55,337 nucleotides of DNA from Alkalihalobacillus bogoriensis ATCC BAA-922 (lineage in GTDB: Bacteria; Bacillota; Bacilli; Bacillales; Bacillaceae_F), in assembly GCF_000621445.1 (NCBI RefSeq), contig NZ_KK211277.1, forward strand, positions 352,821 to 408,157. Direction: 5' to 3'. Under the pieces are notes generated by a model. The model was not told the DNA's origin. It saw nothing but the letters and a program-made list of their open reading frames with translations, and did not search any database. This document shows positions 34,715 through 44,233 of the stretch, one piece after another. Numbering within the stretch: the stretch's first letter is position 1; each line of letters begins with the position of its first letter. The position numbers and the translations under genes were made by a program.

Positions 34715-34969
34715 TTATTTATTTACATAGAACCATTTCTCTTCTCCTGGATAAGGACAGCTTTTTTCTTTGAATAGCGCACGATATGTGATGATGTCAC
34801 CAGAATGTTTGCACGTCATTCCGCGTTGAAGTGAAGGGCAATCCATACAAATCGCAACTCTACTTTCATATATCTCATCAGACACTGCTTTTGACTTATC
34901 TTCTAGAACATAGTCAAAGTTTAGTTCCTCTGAGATTCCACAGCTCCTACACAATCGTTGTGATTGCAT
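34715..34969 (-). CDS. Small cysteine-rich protein, DUF6171-like
   Basis: Protein of 84 aa with six cysteines: C7-x2-C10, C41-x2-C44, C53 and C71, in the pattern CRSC, CMDCPS, MTCKH and SCPYPGE. This resembles the DUF6171 family and suggests metal binding. No signal peptide. Its start is seven nt after the abfA stop with no strong ribosome site of its own, so translation is probably coupled to abfA. Function unknown; its place in an arabinose operon is the only clue. Confidence 0.75.
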   Translation of the reverse strand: MQSQRLCRSCGISEELNFDYVLEDKSKAVSDEIYESRVAICMDCPSLQRGMTCKHSGDIITYRALFKEKSCPYPGEEKWFYVNK

Positions 34970-34976
34970 TTTTCTC

Positions 34977-36464
34977 TTATCCTAGTGAAATGATAGCAAC
35001 AGAAGTTGGTGGTAACGTAACTGTCAATTGCTCACCTTCAACTTCGATTGTATCAAGAGTTGTTGGTTTTACATTTTCCGGATTGTCAAATGTATTGTGG
35101 GCATTTCTTTCCGATGCTGTCAGCACTCTACCTGAAACATGTTGAATCGTCTCTTTTAAACCACGAAGCTCAAGCGTAATGTTCGACTCTTCTTTATGGT
35201 TTAAATTACATAAGCTAATGTTTACTTTTCCTTCTTTATCTTTTGAAGCCGACACACTAATTTCTGGTAATTGCTCACCATTTAACTCATATGTCTCACT
35301 TGTAATATTCAAATCTAACTTCGTTGCATCTTGATGAACTTTAAACATTTCAAACACATGATAGGTTGGCGTTAATATCATTTTTTCCCCTTCAGTTAAA
35401 ATCATCGCTTGAAGAACATTAACTGTTTGTGCGATATTTGCCATTTGAACACGGTCATTATGATCATGGAAAATATGAAAATGAACACCAGCTACAAGCG
35501 CATCTCGAATTGTATTTTGTTGATATAAAAACCCTGGGTTTGTTCCTGGCTCAACGTCAAACCACGTTCCCCATTCGTCAATAATCATACCGATTCGCTT
35601 TTCTGGGTCATATTTATCCATTATCGTCGCATGTTTTGTAATGAGTTCATCGATATGAAGGGCTTTTTTCATGGTGATAAACCACTCTTGTTCAGTCGGG
35701 TCTAATGCAGCCCCTTTTCCTTTCCAGAAATCACCTGGAATCGTGTAATAATGAAGGCTTAATCCATCCATTAACCAATGAGCTTCACGCATTAATACTT
35801 CTGTCCAGCGGTAGTCATCAACGTTTGCCCCACCAGCAATTTTATAAATTTTGTTGTCGCCATAATTTCTTACATACGTTTGGTAACGGCGATATAAATC
35901 TGCATAATACTCAGGACGCATGTTTCCACCGCAACCCCAGTTTTCATTACCAACTCCAAAATATTTTAAAGCCCATGGTTTTTCACGACCATTTTCTTTG
36001 CGCCAATCGGCCATTGGAGATTCTCCGTCAAAAGTCATATACTCGACCCATTCAGACATTTCTTGAACTGTACCACTTCCAACATTTCCACAAATATACG
36101 GTTCTGTTTCTAACATGTCGCATAGCATCATAAACTCGTGCGTTCCAAAATGGTTATTTTCGACAACGCCACCCCAGTGCGTATTGACCATTCGTTTACG
36201 AGATTCTCGTGGGCCAATCCCATCTTTCCAATGATACTCATCAGCAAAACATCCCCCTGGCCAACGTAACACTGGAATCTTAATGTTCTTTAAAGCAGCT
36301 ACTACATCATTACGGATCCCATTGGTGTTTGGAATGGGAGAATCTTCTCCCACCCAAAACCCTTCATAAATACATCTCCCAAGATGTTCTGCAAAGTGAC
36401 CATATATGTTTTTGTTAATCGTGCCTTTTTCAATGTCGGTATTTACAACAACTTTATTTGCCAT
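34977..36464 (-). CDS. abfA: Alpha-L-arabinofuranosidase, GH51
   Basis: Intracellular retaining glycosidase of 495 aa that releases L-arabinose from imported arabino-oligosaccharides. Catalytic acid/base E174 in [11 protein letters not shown] and nucleophile E297 in IIDEWGTW match Geobacillus AbfA positions closely; no signal peptide. GGAGGATG precedes ATG 36464 at 8 nt. It follows tkt by 15 nt and is followed by the Cys-rich gene, so it lies in the tal-tkt-abfA transcript. Confidence 0.95.
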   Translation of the reverse strand: MANKVVVNTDIEKGTINKNIYGHFAEHLGRCIYEGFWVGEDSPIPNTNGIRNDVVAALKNIKIPVLRWPGGCFADEYHWKDGIGPRESRKRMVNTHWGGVVENNHFGTHEFMMLCDMLETEPYICGNVGSGTVQEMSEWVEYMTFDGESPMADWRKENGREKPWALKYFGVGNENWGCGGNMRPEYYADLYRRYQTYVRNYGDNKIYKIAGGANVDDYRWTEVLMREAHWLMDGLSLHYYTIPGDFWKGKGAALDPTEQEWFITMKKALHIDELITKHATIMDKYDPEKRIGMIIDEWGTWFDVEPGTNPGFLYQQNTIRDALVAGVHFHIFHDHNDRVQMANIAQTVNVLQAMILTEGEKMILTPTYHVFEMFKVHQDATKLDLNITSETYELNGEQLPEISVSASKDKEGKVNISLCNLNHKEESNITLELRGLKETIQHVSGRVLTASERNAHNTFDNPENVKPTTLDTIEVEGEQLTVTLPPTSVAIISLG

Positions 36465-36479
36465 GATACATCCTCCTTT

Positions 36480-38480
36480 TTATTTTTCAGTAACAAAAAG
36501 TTTTTCTACATGGGCTATAACATTATCAACATGGAACCCAAATTCTTTTACAATGGTGTTCCCATTTCCAGAAGCTCCAAAAGTATTGATTCCAATAATG
36601 GCTCCTTTATCTCCAACATATCGTTCCCAACCTAATGGGTATGCCATTTCAATCGCAACTCGTGCTTTAATATGAGAAGGAAGTACAGATTCTTTGTACT
36701 CAGGAGTTTGCTGTTCAAATAATTCCCAACTTGGCATACTTACAACTCTAACAGCGACGTCTTTTTTCTTAAGCTGTTCTTTTGCTTCAACAGCTAGGCT
36801 CACTTCTGAACCTGTAGCAAGTAAAATGACATCTGCATCTCCTTCACAATCAGACAACACATATGCCCCTTTTTGAACACCTTCTTTTGCTAACTTTGCT
36901 GACCCTTCTAATACTGGTAAGGCTTGACGTGTTAACACCATGGCCACTGGGCTTTCATTTTGGCTAAATGCATAACGATACGCTTCTGTCGTTTCATTTG
37001 CGTCTGCTGGGCGAATGACCGTTAACCCAGGAATAACTCGTAATGAAGGAAGCTGCTCAACAGGCTCATGAGTTGGTCCATCTTCACCTACTGCAATACT
37101 ATCATGTGTAAACACATAAACAACAGGTTGCTTCATCATGGCTGCTAATCGAATAGAAGGACGAAGATAATCTGAGAATACAAAGAATGTTCCTCCGAAT
37201 GGGCGAACCCCTCCATGAAGGGCTAATCCATTTAAAGCTGCTCCCATCGCATGTTCACGAACACCAAACCAAATATTTTTCCCAGCAAAATTTTCTTTAC
37301 TAAAGTTTGGCAACCCTTTTAAAGTCGTATTGTTTGAACCAGCTAAATCAGCAGATCCTCCAAACAAAGTCGGTAAATGTGTGGCAATCGCATTTAAAGC
37401 CGCTCCAGATGATTGTCTTGTTGCCATCTTTGGAGACTCTGGACCATACACTGGTAGCTCTTTATCCCATCCTTCAGGAAGTTCACCATTTATCGCTTGT
37501 TTAAATTGCTTTGCTAGTTCTGGAAATTGTTGTTCATAGTTTTCAAACAATTCATTCCAACTCGCTTCCGCCTTTGCACCATTTTCTTTTATTTGAGCAA
37601 AATGGTGACGAACTTCATCAGGAACGAAAAATGGTTCATGCTCCCATCCGTATTGTTCTTTTGTTAATTTCACCTCATCACTTCCAAGTGGCGCACCATG
37701 AGAGGCTGATTTTCCAGACTTATTTGGACTTCCATGACCAATTACTGTTTTAATTTCTATTAAAGTCGGGCGATTTTTTTCTGCTTTTGCTGCTGCAATT
37801 GCTGCTCCAATAGAAACTGTATCTGTCCCATCTTCAACTCGAGTATAATGCCAGCCATACGCTTTAAATCTTTGTTCAACATTTTCAGAAAAAGACATAT
37901 GAAGGTCGCCATCTAAAGAAATATCATTTGAATCATATAGAACGATTAATTTTCCAAGTCCCATATGCCCCGCCATTGATGCTGCTTCTGATGCGATCCC
38001 TTCCATTAAATCGCCATCTCCACAAATCGTGTATGTATAATGATCAACAAGAGAATATCCTTCCTGATTGTAAGTTGCTGCTAAGTGGGCTTCGGCCATC
38101 GCCATACCAACTGCTGTTGAAATTCCTTGACCTAATGGTCCTGTTGTAGCTTCAACTCCAACAGTATGACCATACTCAGGGTGTCCTGGTGTTTCGCTTC
38201 CTAGTTGACGAAAGTTTTTTATTTCTTCCAATGAAAGGTCATACCCTGTAAGGTGAAGTAAGCTGTACAAAAGTGCTGAACCATGACCAGCAGAGAGTAC
38301 AAAACGATCTCGGTCGAAAAATTGAGGATTATTAGGATTGTGTTTCATATGATTTGTCCAAAGTTCATAAGCCATCGGTGCAGCTCCCATTGGCATTCCC
38401 GGATGACCTGAATTCGCTTTTTCTACCATATCAATCGATAAAGTGCGAATGCTATTAATTGCTTTTAGCTCAATACTCAT
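36480..38480 (-). CDS. tkt: Transketolase
   Basis: Thiamin-diphosphate enzyme of 666 aa in the pentose phosphate pathway. Seen: [30 protein letters not shown], the TPP motif [10 protein letters not shown]-type region ([14 protein letters not shown]), and the C-terminal [12 protein letters not shown]. Start ATG 38480 (MSIELKAIN) has AAGGAG 9 nt upstream; the ORF to 38528 overlaps tal. Being in an arabinose operon with transaldolase it probably works on xylulose 5-phosphate made from arabinose; it may be a second, dedicated copy. Confidence 0.95.
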   Translation of the reverse strand: MSIELKAINSIRTLSIDMVEKANSGHPGMPMGAAPMAYELWTNHMKHNPNNPQFFDRDRFVLSAGHGSALLYSLLHLTGYDLSLEEIKNFRQLGSETPGHPEYGHTVGVEATTGPLGQGISTAVGMAMAEAHLAATYNQEGYSLVDHYTYTICGDGDLMEGIASEAASMAGHMGLGKLIVLYDSNDISLDGDLHMSFSENVEQRFKAYGWHYTRVEDGTDTVSIGAAIAAAKAEKNRPTLIEIKTVIGHGSPNKSGKSASHGAPLGSDEVKLTKEQYGWEHEPFFVPDEVRHHFAQIKENGAKAEASWNELFENYEQQFPELAKQFKQAINGELPEGWDKELPVYGPESPKMATRQSSGAALNAIATHLPTLFGGSADLAGSNNTTLKGLPNFSKENFAGKNIWFGVREHAMGAALNGLALHGGVRPFGGTFFVFSDYLRPSIRLAAMMKQPVVYVFTHDSIAVGEDGPTHEPVEQLPSLRVIPGLTVIRPADANETTEAYRYAFSQNESPVAMVLTRQALPVLEGSAKLAKEGVQKGAYVLSDCEGDADVILLATGSEVSLAVEAKEQLKKKDVAVRVVSMPSWELFEQQTPEYKESVLPSHIKARVAIEMAYPLGWERYVGDKGAIIGINTFGASGNGNTIVKEFGFHVDNVIAHVEKLFVTEK

Positions 38481-38499
38481 CTTTTTTACTCCTTCTTGG

Positions 38500-39147
38500 T
38501 TATATTTTCGGGACACTTTCCCAATCACTTAAAAATTGTTCAATTCCTTTATCTGTTAACGGATGTTTCCATAGTTTAGGAAGAAGTGAACCTGGTATGG
38601 TGGCAATATCTGCTCCTGCAAGCGCTGTTTTCTCCACATGTTCAATATTACGAATACTAGCTGCAATGATTTCCGTTTCAAACTGATAGTTTGTTAGAAT
38701 CGTTTTTAAATCTCTTACTAACGCCATTCCTTCTGTTCCAATATCATCTAATCTTCCTACAAATGGGCTAATATACGTTGCTCCTGCTTTGGCAGCCATT
38801 AATCCTTGTGCGGCTGAAAACACTAACGTCACATTTGTTTTTATCCCACGTTTTGTTAACTCATATGTAGCTTCTAATCCATCCTCTGTCATTGGAAGCT
38901 TAATAACGACATTTGGTGCCCAAGTCGCTAGTTCCTCTGCTTCTTTTACCATTTCTTCTGCTTTTAACCCAATAACTTCAGCACTGACTGGACCATCCAC
39001 TACAGCACATATGTCTTGAATAATATCTTTAAAAGGACGACCTTCTTTTGCAATTAATGTTGGGTTTGTTGTAACCCCATCAACAAGTCCTAATTTTGTA
39101 ATTCGTTTGATTTCCTCAAGGTTACCAGTATCTAAGAAAAACTTCAT
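38500..39147 (-). CDS. tal: Transaldolase, small (TalC/Fsa-like) subfamily
   Basis: Class I aldolase of 215 aa. The Schiff-base lysine is K83 in VVIKLPMT; also [18 protein letters not shown] and [12 protein letters not shown]. The length fits the TalC subfamily, which includes both true transaldolases and fructose-6-phosphate aldolases; the tkt neighbour favours transaldolase. First gene of a tal-tkt-abfA-small protein operon with its own SigA promoter, an AraR-like operator and a cre site. Confidence 0.93.
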   Translation of the reverse strand: MKFFLDTGNLEEIKRITKLGLVDGVTTNPTLIAKEGRPFKDIIQDICAVVDGPVSAEVIGLKAEEMVKEAEELATWAPNVVIKLPMTEDGLEATYELTKRGIKTNVTLVFSAAQGLMAAKAGATYISPFVGRLDDIGTEGMALVRDLKTILTNYQFETEIIAASIRNIEHVEKTALAGADIATIPGSLLPKLWKHPLTDKGIEQFLSDWESVPKI

Positions 39148-39233
39148 CTAACCATTCCACTCCTTCTCTTTTATTAAAAGGGATTCTCCTTAACACGTAC
39201 GAACCTATAATTGTTATTATATTTTTTAATTAT

Positions 39234-39249
39234 AGTTGTACGTACATTT
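39234..39249. promoter_or_regulatory. AraR-like operator at the tal promoter
   Basis: AGTTGTACGTACATTT matches the AraR operator ATTTGTACGTACAAAT at 13 of 16 positions, with the central TTGTACGTACA intact. It covers the expected transcription start of tal. Confidence 0.75.
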
Positions 39250-39251
39250 CA

Positions 39252-39280
39252 ATTGTAAACGTAGTCACTTTTTTTGACAA
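39252..39280 (-). promoter_or_regulatory. SigA promoter of tal-tkt-abfA
   Basis: Minus strand TTGTCA (39280-39275), 17-bp spacer, TACAAT (39257-39252). Confidence 0.75.
39254..39267. promoter_or_regulatory. cre site overlapping the tal -10
   Basis: TGTAAACGTAGTCA matches the CcpA consensus TGWAANCGNTNWCA at 13 of 14 positions and overlaps the -10 box of the tal promoter. Confidence 0.65.
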
Positions 39281-39328
39281 GAGCTAATATTACGTTTTCT
39301 AAACATTTCTAATTTAGTCACAACTAAA

Positions 39329-39365
39329 AAAGCAGAGCTTTTATGATTCATAGAAGCTCTGCTTT
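39329..39365 (-). terminator. Intrinsic terminator after araA
   Basis: Perfect 12-bp stem, AAAGCAGAGCTT with AAGCTCTGCTTT, then six T on the minus strand. Confidence 0.9.
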
Positions 39366-39380
39366 GGCAGTAATTTGCTA

Positions 39381-40868
39381 TTAAAATTTACGTGCAATAT
39401 CATTCCAACGTAATTCATTTTGGAATTGCATTACATTTGTAGACTCATTTATAAACACACACTCAATATCTGTCATTGTTGCCCAGTCATATAGTTGCTC
39501 TGGTGTTACTTCAAACGAGAAGACCGTATGATGCGCACCACCGGCATGAATCCACGCTTCAGCTGATTCACTTAACGATGGTTGTGGTTTCCATAAAATT
39601 TGAGCCACCGGTAGCTTCGGCATTTCTTGAACTGGCTTTACTGCATCAACTTCATTCACAACTAGGCGGAAACGATTTCCTAAGTCAATTAATGATGCAT
39701 TTAATGCGCGCCCTTCAGCACCATTAAACACCATACGAGCAGGGTCTTCTTTTCCACCAATCCCTAAAGGATGAACTTCAATTTTCGGTTTTGTTGCTGC
39801 AATTGTAGGACAAACTTCTAACATATGCGAACCTAAAACAAGCTCATTTCCTTTTTCTAAGTGATACGTATAATCTTCCATAAAGGATGTTCCTTTACCA
39901 TCTGCAATAATCTTCATCATGCGAGTTAAAGCCGCTGTTTTCCAGTCGCCTTCCCCACCGAAACCATACCCTTGCTCCATTAACCGTTGCACCGCAAGTC
40001 CAGGTAATTGCTTCATGCCATGTAAGTCTTCAAAATTCGTTGTAAACGCCGTAAATCCACCTTCTTCTAAGAAAGACTTCATCCCTAATTCAATTCGTGC
40101 TTGATATAAAATGGAATTACGATATTCTTCAGACGTTGATGCTGCTGCATTGATATCATACAATTCTTCATATTCTTTATATAGAGCTTCTACAGCTTCA
40201 TCAGAAATTTCGTTCATTCGTTCAACTAAATCTCCAATTCCAAAAGCAGATGTTGTCCACCCAAATTTAATTTGAGCTTCAACTTTATCTCCTTCTGTTA
40301 CAGCTACGTTTCTCATATTGTCACCAAAACGAGCAACTTTTAATTGCAGGCCATCGGTTACTGCTACGGCTGTTTTCATCCAGCTTGCTGTACGAGTTCT
40401 TACCGTTTCATCTTCCCAATGACCGACGATAACTTTTCGAGCTAATTTCATACGAGCACCAATAAATCCATATTCACGGTCTCCGTGAGCGGATTGGTTT
40501 GTGTTCATGAAGTCCATATCAATTGAATCCCAAGGAATTTCACGATTAAATTGTGTGTGTAAGTGTAACAACGGTCTTTTCAGTTCAGATAACCCAGCAA
40601 TCCACATTTTAGCTGGAGAAAATGTATGCATCCATGTAATGAGACCTGCACAATTTTCACTTGTATTTGCTTCAATACATAATTTATGAATCGCTTCTGC
40701 AGTTGTTAAAACAGGCTTTAAAACAATGTTAAATGGAATCGTTTCATCTGCATTTAACCCTGCAACAATTTGGCGTGAATGTTCTTGAACTTCCTCAATT
40801 GTTTCTGGTCCGTATAAATGCTGACTTCCTGTAACAAACCAAAATTCATAGTTTTTTGTTTTTAACAT
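39381..40868 (-). CDS. araA: L-arabinose isomerase
   Basis: Converts L-arabinose to L-ribulose, 495 aa, cytoplasmic, Mn-dependent. Family blocks seen: [12 protein letters not shown] at the N-terminus, [45 protein letters not shown] and [20 protein letters not shown] C-terminus ([13 protein letters not shown]). AGGAGGA precedes the ATG. It follows araD by 38 nt and ends in a terminator, so araD-araA is one transcript. Confidence 0.97.
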   Translation of the reverse strand: MLKTKNYEFWFVTGSQHLYGPETIEEVQEHSRQIVAGLNADETIPFNIVLKPVLTTAEAIHKLCIEANTSENCAGLITWMHTFSPAKMWIAGLSELKRPLLHLHTQFNREIPWDSIDMDFMNTNQSAHGDREYGFIGARMKLARKVIVGHWEDETVRTRTASWMKTAVAVTDGLQLKVARFGDNMRNVAVTEGDKVEAQIKFGWTTSAFGIGDLVERMNEISDEAVEALYKEYEELYDINAAASTSEEYRNSILYQARIELGMKSFLEEGGFTAFTTNFEDLHGMKQLPGLAVQRLMEQGYGFGGEGDWKTAALTRMMKIIADGKGTSFMEDYTYHLEKGNELVLGSHMLEVCPTIAATKPKIEVHPLGIGGKEDPARMVFNGAEGRALNASLIDLGNRFRLVVNEVDAVKPVQEMPKLPVAQILWKPQPSLSESAEAWIHAGGAHHTVFSFEVTPEQLYDWATMTDIECVFINESTNVMQFQNELRWNDIARKF

Positions 40869-40906
40869 CTTTTGTTCCTCCTAATATGTTTGTATCTTAT
40901 TTTTAA

Positions 40907-41602
40907 TTATTTTTGGCCATAGTAAGCGTTTGCACCATGTTTACGAAGAAAATGACGATCTAGTAATTCTTGGTCCATTGGTTCTGTAGTTGGATTAATC
41001 GTTATCATATTAATCGCCATTTTAGCTACTTCTTCTAGTACAACAGCATTATGAACAGCATTGTCTGGGTCTTTTCCCCACACAAACGGTGCATGAGAAT
41101 GAACGAGTACTCCTGGCATTTGTGCTGGGTTAATTTGTTTCTTTTCAAACGTCTCCACAATCACATTTCCTGTTTCAAGTTCATATTCTCCTTTTATTTC
41201 AGCTTCTGACATTGGGCGTGTGCATGGAATTTCTCCATAAAAGTAATCAGCATGTGTCGTGCCAAAAGCAGCAAGTGATTTTCCAGCTTGTGCCCAGCTT
41301 GTTGCAAAGGAAGAGTGAGTATGGACAATCCCACCAATGTCTTGAAATGCTTTATATAAAACAAGGTGAGTAGCTGTGTCAGAAGATGGTCGCAAATGGC
41401 CTTCAACAACATTTCCGTCTAAATCTACAACAACCATATCCTCGACGCGCATTTCGTCATACTCGACTCCACTTGGTTTAATGACGACAAGACCTTTTTC
41501 TCGGTCAATTCCACTTACATTTCCCCAAGTAAAAGTAACAAGTTTATGTTTCGGTAAAGCTAAATTTGCTTGGAATACTTTTTCTTTCAGTTGTTCTAAC
41601 AT
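40907..41602 (-). CDS. araD: L-ribulose-5-phosphate 4-epimerase
   Basis: Class II aldolase-fold enzyme of 231 aa making D-xylulose 5-phosphate. Seen: [22 protein letters not shown], zinc histidines in [10 protein letters not shown] and VHSHAPF. The ATG at 41602 (MLEQLKEKV) has AAGGAGAG at 8 nt and matches the B. subtilis AraD start; ATGs at 41608 and upstream are too close to or above the ribosome site. First gene of araD-araA. Promoter carries an AraR operator in its spacer. Confidence 0.95.
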   Translation of the reverse strand: MLEQLKEKVFQANLALPKHKLVTFTWGNVSGIDREKGLVVIKPSGVEYDEMRVEDMVVVDLDGNVVEGHLRPSSDTATHLVLYKAFQDIGGIVHTHSSFATSWAQAGKSLAAFGTTHADYFYGEIPCTRPMSEAEIKGEYELETGNVIVETFEKKQINPAQMPGVLVHSHAPFVWGKDPDNAVHNAVVLEEVAKMAINMITINPTTEPMDQELLDRHFLRKHGANAYYGQK

Positions 41603-41648
41603 TGACATCTCTCCTTTCCCCAATACCATACTTATAATCTATAATTCC

Positions 41649-41676
41649 ATTATACACTTGTACGTACATATTTCAA
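41649..41676 (-). promoter_or_regulatory. SigA promoter of araD-araA with embedded AraR operator
   Basis: Minus strand TTGAAA (41676-41671), 16-bp spacer, TATAAT (41654-41649). The spacer and flanks contain ACTTGTACGTACATAT on the plus strand (41656-41671), a 14 of 16 match to the AraR operator ATTTGTACGTACAAAT. Repressor binding would cover the whole promoter. Confidence 0.85.
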
Positions 41677-41765
41677 ATTATTTTTTTATAAAATTATTTA
41701 CTCCTTCTATCACCTTTAACATTTAGTTATAAAAGCTTGTTATTACAGAGTTTTACATACTCTTT

Positions 41766-41781
41766 CTCTGTACGTATAACT
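41766..41781. promoter_or_regulatory. Second AraR-like operator
   Basis: CTCTGTACGTATAACT matches the AraR operator at 12 of 16 positions. It lies 110 bp from the araD operator, and on the plus strand overlaps a TTTACA-17-TATAAC promoter-like pair (41752-41780). Confidence 0.5.
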
Positions 41782-41891
41782 TGTATATAATCTCCTACAA
41801 CCGTATCTATTTTCATTTGTTTTGTATATGAAATTCGATAAAACATATACTAATTTAGCTAACTTCACTACATAAGAAGGAGAGATTCAGA

Positions 41892-42029
41892 ATGAGCAAC
41901 AAAGAAAAATATATGAATGACTCAAATGAAAAAAACAAACAAACTCCTGAAAAAACAACAACAAACACCGATGCCCAATCTGATGGGTTTCGCTATGATT
42001 ACGATGACTCTTCTGATTTAAAGAACTAA
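41892..42029 (+). CDS. Small hydrophilic protein, 45 aa, unknown
   Basis: Short ORF, MSNKEKYMNDS through DSSDLKN, very rich in Asn, Lys, Asp and Thr. Support: AAGGAGAG 8 nt upstream of the ATG, promoter-like boxes about 110 nt upstream and a good intrinsic terminator starting at the stop codon. No hydrophobic segment or cysteine. I do not recognise the family. It is divergent from araD and close to an AraR-like site. Confidence 0.6.
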   Translation: MSNKEKYMNDSNEKNKQTPEKTTTNTDAQSDGFRYDYDDSSDLKN

Positions 42030-42060
42030 GAACCAATCCATTTAGGTTTGGTTCTTTTTT
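42028..42060 (+). terminator. Terminator after the 45-aa ORF
   Basis: AAGAACCAA and TTGGTTCTT stem, ten-nt loop, then a T run. Confidence 0.8.
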
Positions 42061-42074
42061 GGAATCTCTTTTGT

Positions 42075-42104
42075 TTGACAAACGTCACTTTCATCTTTTA
42101 TACT
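42075..42104 (+). promoter_or_regulatory. SigA promoter of the azoreductase gene
   Basis: TTGACA (42075-42080) and TATACT (42099-42104) with an 18-bp spacer. Confidence 0.7.
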
Positions 42105-42120
42105 GACAATTGTAGTTTTA

Positions 42121-42134
42121 GTTGCTATAGCAAC
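42121..42134. promoter_or_regulatory. Perfect palindrome in the azoreductase leader
   Basis: GTTGCTATAGCAAC, 14 bp, about 10 nt after the expected transcription start. Candidate operator for a redox or quinone-sensing repressor; no match to the YodB or MhqR sites I know. Confidence 0.5.
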
Positions 42135-42167
42135 AAAAGGAATATACTTATATGGAGGTCATACAAC

Positions 42168-42794
42168 ATGGCAAAAGTTTTATTTATTAAAGCAAATTCA
42201 AGACCAGTGGAGCAGTCAGTCAGTGTTAAACTCTACTATTCTTTCATAGAAAGCTATAAACAATCACACCCTAACGACGACATTACTGAACTTGATTTGT
42301 TTGCAGAAAACCTACCGTACTACGATACGGACAAAATCAATGGAATGTTTAAATTAGCAAAAGGAATGGAGTTAACGCCTGCTGAAAAAGAAGCTACTGA
42401 CATCGTTACAAAATATTTAAATCAATTTTTAGAAGCAGAAAAAATCGTCATTGCCTTCCCATTATGGAACTTTACTGTTCCCGCTGTGTTACACACGTAT
42501 TTAGATTATTTAGCGCAAGCAGGCAAAACATTCCGCTACACAGCTGAAGGACCAGAAGGATTATTAACAGATAAAAAAGTGGTCTTGTTAAATGCAAGAG
42601 GAGGCGTCTATTCAGAAGGTCCTGCTCAATCAGCAGAAATGGCAGTCAACTTTGTCGAAACTATGCTGAATTTCTGGGGGGTTCAAGAGATTCAATCTGT
42701 CATCATTGAAGGACATAATCAATTCCCTGATAAAGCAGAAAGCATTATAGAAGAAGGATTACAAAAAGCAGCAACATTAGCAACGAAGTTTTAA
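42168..42794 (+). CDS. azoR: FMN-dependent NADH azoreductase
   Basis: Flavodoxin-like quinone/azo reductase of 208 aa. Seen: VLFIKANSRP near the N-terminus (FMN phosphate loop region), AFPLWNFTVPAVLHTYLDYL and the loop LLNARGGVYS. Protects against quinones and electrophiles in B. subtilis relatives. ATG 42168 has GGAGG 8 nt upstream; a longer in-frame ORF from 42048 overlaps the promoter. Confidence 0.93.
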   Translation: MAKVLFIKANSRPVEQSVSVKLYYSFIESYKQSHPNDDITELDLFAENLPYYDTDKINGMFKLAKGMELTPAEKEATDIVTKYLNQFLEAEKIVIAFPLWNFTVPAVLHTYLDYLAQAGKTFRYTAEGPEGLLTDKKVVLLNARGGVYSEGPAQSAEMAVNFVETMLNFWGVQEIQSVIIEGHNQFPDKAESIIEEGLQKAATLATKF

Positions 42795-42799
42795 TAAAT

Positions 42800-42830
42800 A
42801 GCCAGCTATGATTTTTATTCATAGCTGGCT
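42800..42830. terminator. Terminator after azoreductase gene
   Basis: Perfect 12-bp stem, AGCCAGCTATGA with TCATAGCTGGCT, seven-nt loop, six nt past the azoR stop codon. An identical hairpin is at 52562-52592 as part of a longer duplication. Confidence 0.8.
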
Positions 42831-42846
42831 TTCTATTTGCAGAACG

Positions 42847-43031
42847 TAGCGGACATGCGTTCCGCTATTTCACGCAAAACCTTTGTTTCTCAGAACCTAT
42901 CGGACATGTGTTCCGCTATCTCTTTGTATTTTCGGAGTTTCACTTTTTTACTTCTTCATTAACGGAATAGATGTCCGGTAGCATCAAGATTTCATTGAAA
43001 ATATGTATAATAGCGGAAAACATGTCCGTTA
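42847..43031. repeat. Four-core dyad intergenic repeat, unit 3
   Basis: Forward cores at 42850-42864 and 42901-42915, reverse cores at 42963-42977 and 43014-43028; spacing 51, 62, 51. It fills most of the 313-bp gap between the converging azoR and sugar-binding protein genes. Confidence 0.88.
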
Positions 43032-43071
43032 TCCAATTTGATATCCTCGCCTTCAATCATGAAAACAAAAA

Positions 43072-43097
43072 AGGAGGATCAATCTCTTTGTCCTCCT
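43072..43097 (-). terminator. Terminator of the sugar ABC operon
   Basis: Minus strand AGGAGGA and TCCTCCT stem, 12-nt loop, then six T. Confidence 0.75.
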
Positions 43098-43107
43098 ACT
43101 TTCTTCT

Positions 43108-44163
43108 TTAGTAAACCTCTTTCCACTCATCAATATTACTTGCATCAAAGCGGAATGGGTCGCCTAACATAATTTGTGTCCCTTCTCCATCTTCAACGAC
43201 TTCTTTTTGCCCAAGCCTTCCTAATTCTAGACTCTCTCCAACAACCCCTTTTATTTCCCCTTCCACTAATGCATAAGCAGCCATACCTGCCCCATATCCA
43301 ACATCAATTGGATTCCATAAAAACATCGCTGGTGACACACCGTTTTCTATATAGGAAGCCATTTCACTAGGAAGTCCAAGACCAGTTAGTGCGATTTCAC
43401 CTTGTAGCCCTTTATCCGTCAGAACTTTACCTGCTGCTGCAATCCCTACGGTAGTAGGGGAGATTATTGCTTTTAAATCAGGATATTGTAATAATAATGC
43501 TTCGGTTTCAGATGTACTTTTATCACGTAAATCATCACCATATGCTATTTTCACTAATTCCATATTTTCATACTTTGGATCTTCTAATTCTTTTTTCATC
43601 CATTCGATCCAAATGTTTTGATTTGTCGCTTGAGATGTTGCGCTTAATACAGCAATTTCTCCTTCATACTCTATCATTTCAGCTACAGCTTCAATTTGGG
43701 AACGACCAATTCTTTCCGGGTCAGCCTGATTCACATGAACGATTCGACTGTTGGCGTTTACAGAAGAATCAACAGAAAGAACTTTAATGCCTGCATCCAT
43801 TGCTTTCTGTAATACTGGTTGCAAAGCATCCTCATCATTTCCAGCAATCGCAATCGCATCGACTTGCTGTGTAATTAATTGTTCAATAATTTGAATTTGC
43901 CCTTCCGCCGTTGGTTGGTCCGGGGAACGGAGAATGACATTTCCACCAACTTCATTTATTGCTTCTTCAAACCCATCCATCATTTTTTCACCATATGGAT
44001 TTCCAGTATTTTTAAAGACCATCGCGTATGTTCTATCTCCATCATTAGAGCTTGAACCACCCTCAGAAGGTTGTTCACCCTGATTTGTTGCTTCACTTCC
44101 ACAAGCGGTAAGCATCACAGCTGCTAATCCAATAGTAGCCCATTTCACAAAAAACTTTTTCAT
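43108..44163 (-). CDS. Sugar ABC transporter substrate-binding lipoprotein (RhaS/LsrB-like)
   Basis: Periplasmic-binding-protein-like I fold, 351 aa, membrane-anchored by lipobox LTACG at residues about 18-22, followed by a Gly/Ser/Asn linker. Binding-fold motifs: TYAMVFKNTGNPYGEKMMDGFEEA-type start, PDQPTAEGQI and VLSVDSSV. Closest in style to rhamnose (RhaS) and AI-2 (LsrB) binding proteins, and to the L-arabinose importer AraE of Geobacillus. Substrate cannot be fixed from sequence; the GH127 and three-component system nearby favour L-arabinose. Last gene of the importer operon. Confidence 0.87.
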   Translation of the reverse strand: MKKFFVKWATIGLAAVMLTACGSEATNQGEQPSEGGSSSNDGDRTYAMVFKNTGNPYGEKMMDGFEEAINEVGGNVILRSPDQPTAEGQIQIIEQLITQQVDAIAIAGNDEDALQPVLQKAMDAGIKVLSVDSSVNANSRIVHVNQADPERIGRSQIEAVAEMIEYEGEIAVLSATSQATNQNIWIEWMKKELEDPKYENMELVKIAYGDDLRDKSTSETEALLLQYPDLKAIISPTTVGIAAAGKVLTDKGLQGEIALTGLGLPSEMASYIENGVSPAMFLWNPIDVGYGAGMAAYALVEGEIKGVVGESLELGRLGQKEVVEDGEGTQIMLGDPFRFDASNIDEWKEVY

Positions 44164-44233
44164 CCTTTTCTCCCCTTTTTTAATGTTTTATACATAATCA
44201 GCCAAACTGCCGAAACAGCCGGACCGTTAGTAA

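Larger units (their letters stand above)
42800..43031. repeat. Long direct repeat, copy A
   Basis: Aligns without gaps to 52562-52793 (offset 9762), with about 14 mismatches by eye, ten of them in the last 38 bases. It includes the azoR terminator hairpin and the whole of repeat unit 3. Confidence 0.9.

Noticed and set aside
39192-39207. Second AraR-like site between tal and its promoter
   Set aside because: Only about 10 of 16 positions match, little more than the ACGTAC core.
39228-39250. TTGAAA and TATAAT on the minus strand near the AraR-like site of tal
   Set aside because: Only 12 bp apart, too close for a promoter; the TTGTCA-17-TACAAT pair is far better.
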